A DNA stretch of 64,000 bases, taken from NCBI GenBank assembly GCA_014084085.1, contig NPFB01000008.1, positions 212,037-276,036 of the forward strand. The letters are read 5' to 3'. Positions 63,466-64,000 of the stretch are shown piece by piece (the stretch's first letter is position 1; every line of letters begins with the position of its first letter). The position numbers and the translations under genes were made by a program. The stretch comes from Hondaea fermentalgiana (lineage: Eukaryota > Sar > Bigyra > Thraustochytrida > Thraustochytriidae). The notes under the pieces were generated by a model that worked only from the letters and a program-made list of their open reading frames with translations, did no database searches and had not been told where the DNA came from.

Positions 63466-64000
63466 CTACTTGCTCTTGGAGCTGCGCTTAAAGATTGCGG
63501 CCTCCTTCATGTCTTCCTGCAGCCTGTCACGGAGTTCCTCGGCATTGAAGGCAAGGTTACGCTTGGCAAGCCTACGATTGTATTGGAGCTCAATCGTATG
63601 CAGAAATTCGGTCTTGAGGTCGTAGTGCAGCGTAATGCGGGGCGCGTAATAGCCCCAGAGCTTGCGGTCTGGCTCAACCCAGGACACGGCGACCATCTCG
63701 TTCGCCTCCTGCGTGACAATCCGCTCCTCGGTGGTAATGTTGGCGCCTTTTCGTTGCAGATATTTGTTGAAGTTCTGCATGTCGAGCTTGCGATTGACAA
63801 CCTCGCGCAATGTGATAAGTCCCTGCGCATTGTGGGTGACCGTGTTAAAAGCGCGCTTGCAGGCCACCATGAAGCTGGCAAAGAGAACAATGTTGACAAT
63901 GAACCATAGAAATGGCGTGTTTTTCATGAGCGGCTCCACAATCGAACGCATCCAGTCTGTGTTGACCACAGACCACTGTCCGGTAAGCCGGTCAAGAGTG
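63466..64000 (-). CDS. C-terminal part of a membrane protein, cut by the window edge
   Basis: The frame is open from the stop (63466) to the right end of the window without a stop codon, so the gene starts beyond it; 177 codons are visible. An in-frame ATG at 63951 is not necessarily the start: the upstream codons read TLDRLTGQWSVVNTDW without interruption. One hydrophobic helix (TPFLWFIVNIVLFASFMVAC) is followed by a charged, soluble-looking ~130-residue domain with GYYAPRITLHYDLKTEFLHT and helical EELRDRLQEDMKEAA. The end, KRSSKSK, is basic. Not recognised. Confidence 0.7.
   Translation of the reverse strand, partial: TLDRLTGQWSVVNTDWMRSIVEPLMKNTPFLWFIVNIVLFASFMVACKRAFNTVTHNAQGLITLREVVNRKLDMQNFNKYLQRKGANITTEERIVTQEANEMVAVSWVEPDRKLWGYYAPRITLHYDLKTEFLHTIELQYNRRLAKRNLAFNAEELRDRLQEDMKEAAIFKRSSKSK

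Overview
This window is eukaryotic nuclear DNA. It holds about 20 protein-coding genes on both strands, mostly as single long open frames, with orthologues of APC1, PSMD1, PSMA6, importin-5, VPS8, WDR17, SPAG1 and RED. There are no operons, ribosome binding sites or prokaryotic mobile elements. Coding DNA is GC-rich, introns are rare, and intergenic DNA carries many short microsatellites. SPAG1 (axonemal dynein assembly) and an LC8 dynein light chain point to a flagellated protist. I infer a thraustochytrid or labyrinthulomycete-type stramenopile, but the sequence alone does not prove this. Three runs of exactly 100 N (24379-24478, 39900-39999, 54769-54868) are scaffold gaps.

Layout, left to right. 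0-12.4 kb: VPS8 (+) and APC1 (-), convergent. 13-15 kb: an unknown multipass membrane protein (-) and, head to head with it, a decayed paralogue (+). 15-22.5 kb: LC8 light chain (-), WDR17 (+) and an iduronate-sulfatase-like enzyme (+). 22.7-26.7 kb: TMEM135 homologue (-), gap 1, and PSMA6 (+), which is the one gene with clear spliceosomal introns. 27-29.4 kb: an FAD monooxygenase (+). 29.9-34.4 kb: three tandem paralogues (+) that join a small six-cysteine EGF-like ectodomain to seven predicted membrane helices, the most novel part of the window. 34.4-39.6 kb: a coiled-coil protein (-) and PSMD1 (-). 39.6-44 kb: gap 2, a BAR/IQ/WW-like protein (+) and another seven-helix membrane protein (-). 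44.4-50.5 kb: peroxisomal-type multifunctional beta-oxidation enzyme (-) and SPAG1 (+). 50.9-64 kb: importin-5 (-), gap 3, an acidic-tail protein (+), RED/IK (-), a methyltransferase-like protein (+), a BIRC6-type E2 (-), and a membrane protein cut by the right edge (-).

Functional themes: ubiquitin-proteasome genes recur (APC1, PSMA6, PSMD1, the BIRC6-type E2). Housekeeping traffic and splicing genes (VPS8, importin-5, RED) sit among lineage-specific membrane proteins. Neighbours look like a normal eukaryotic mix and not a pathway cluster, except for the tandem EGF-7TM family. Several start codons were set to the first in-frame ATG with good context, because the open frame alone runs further upstream without an ATG.
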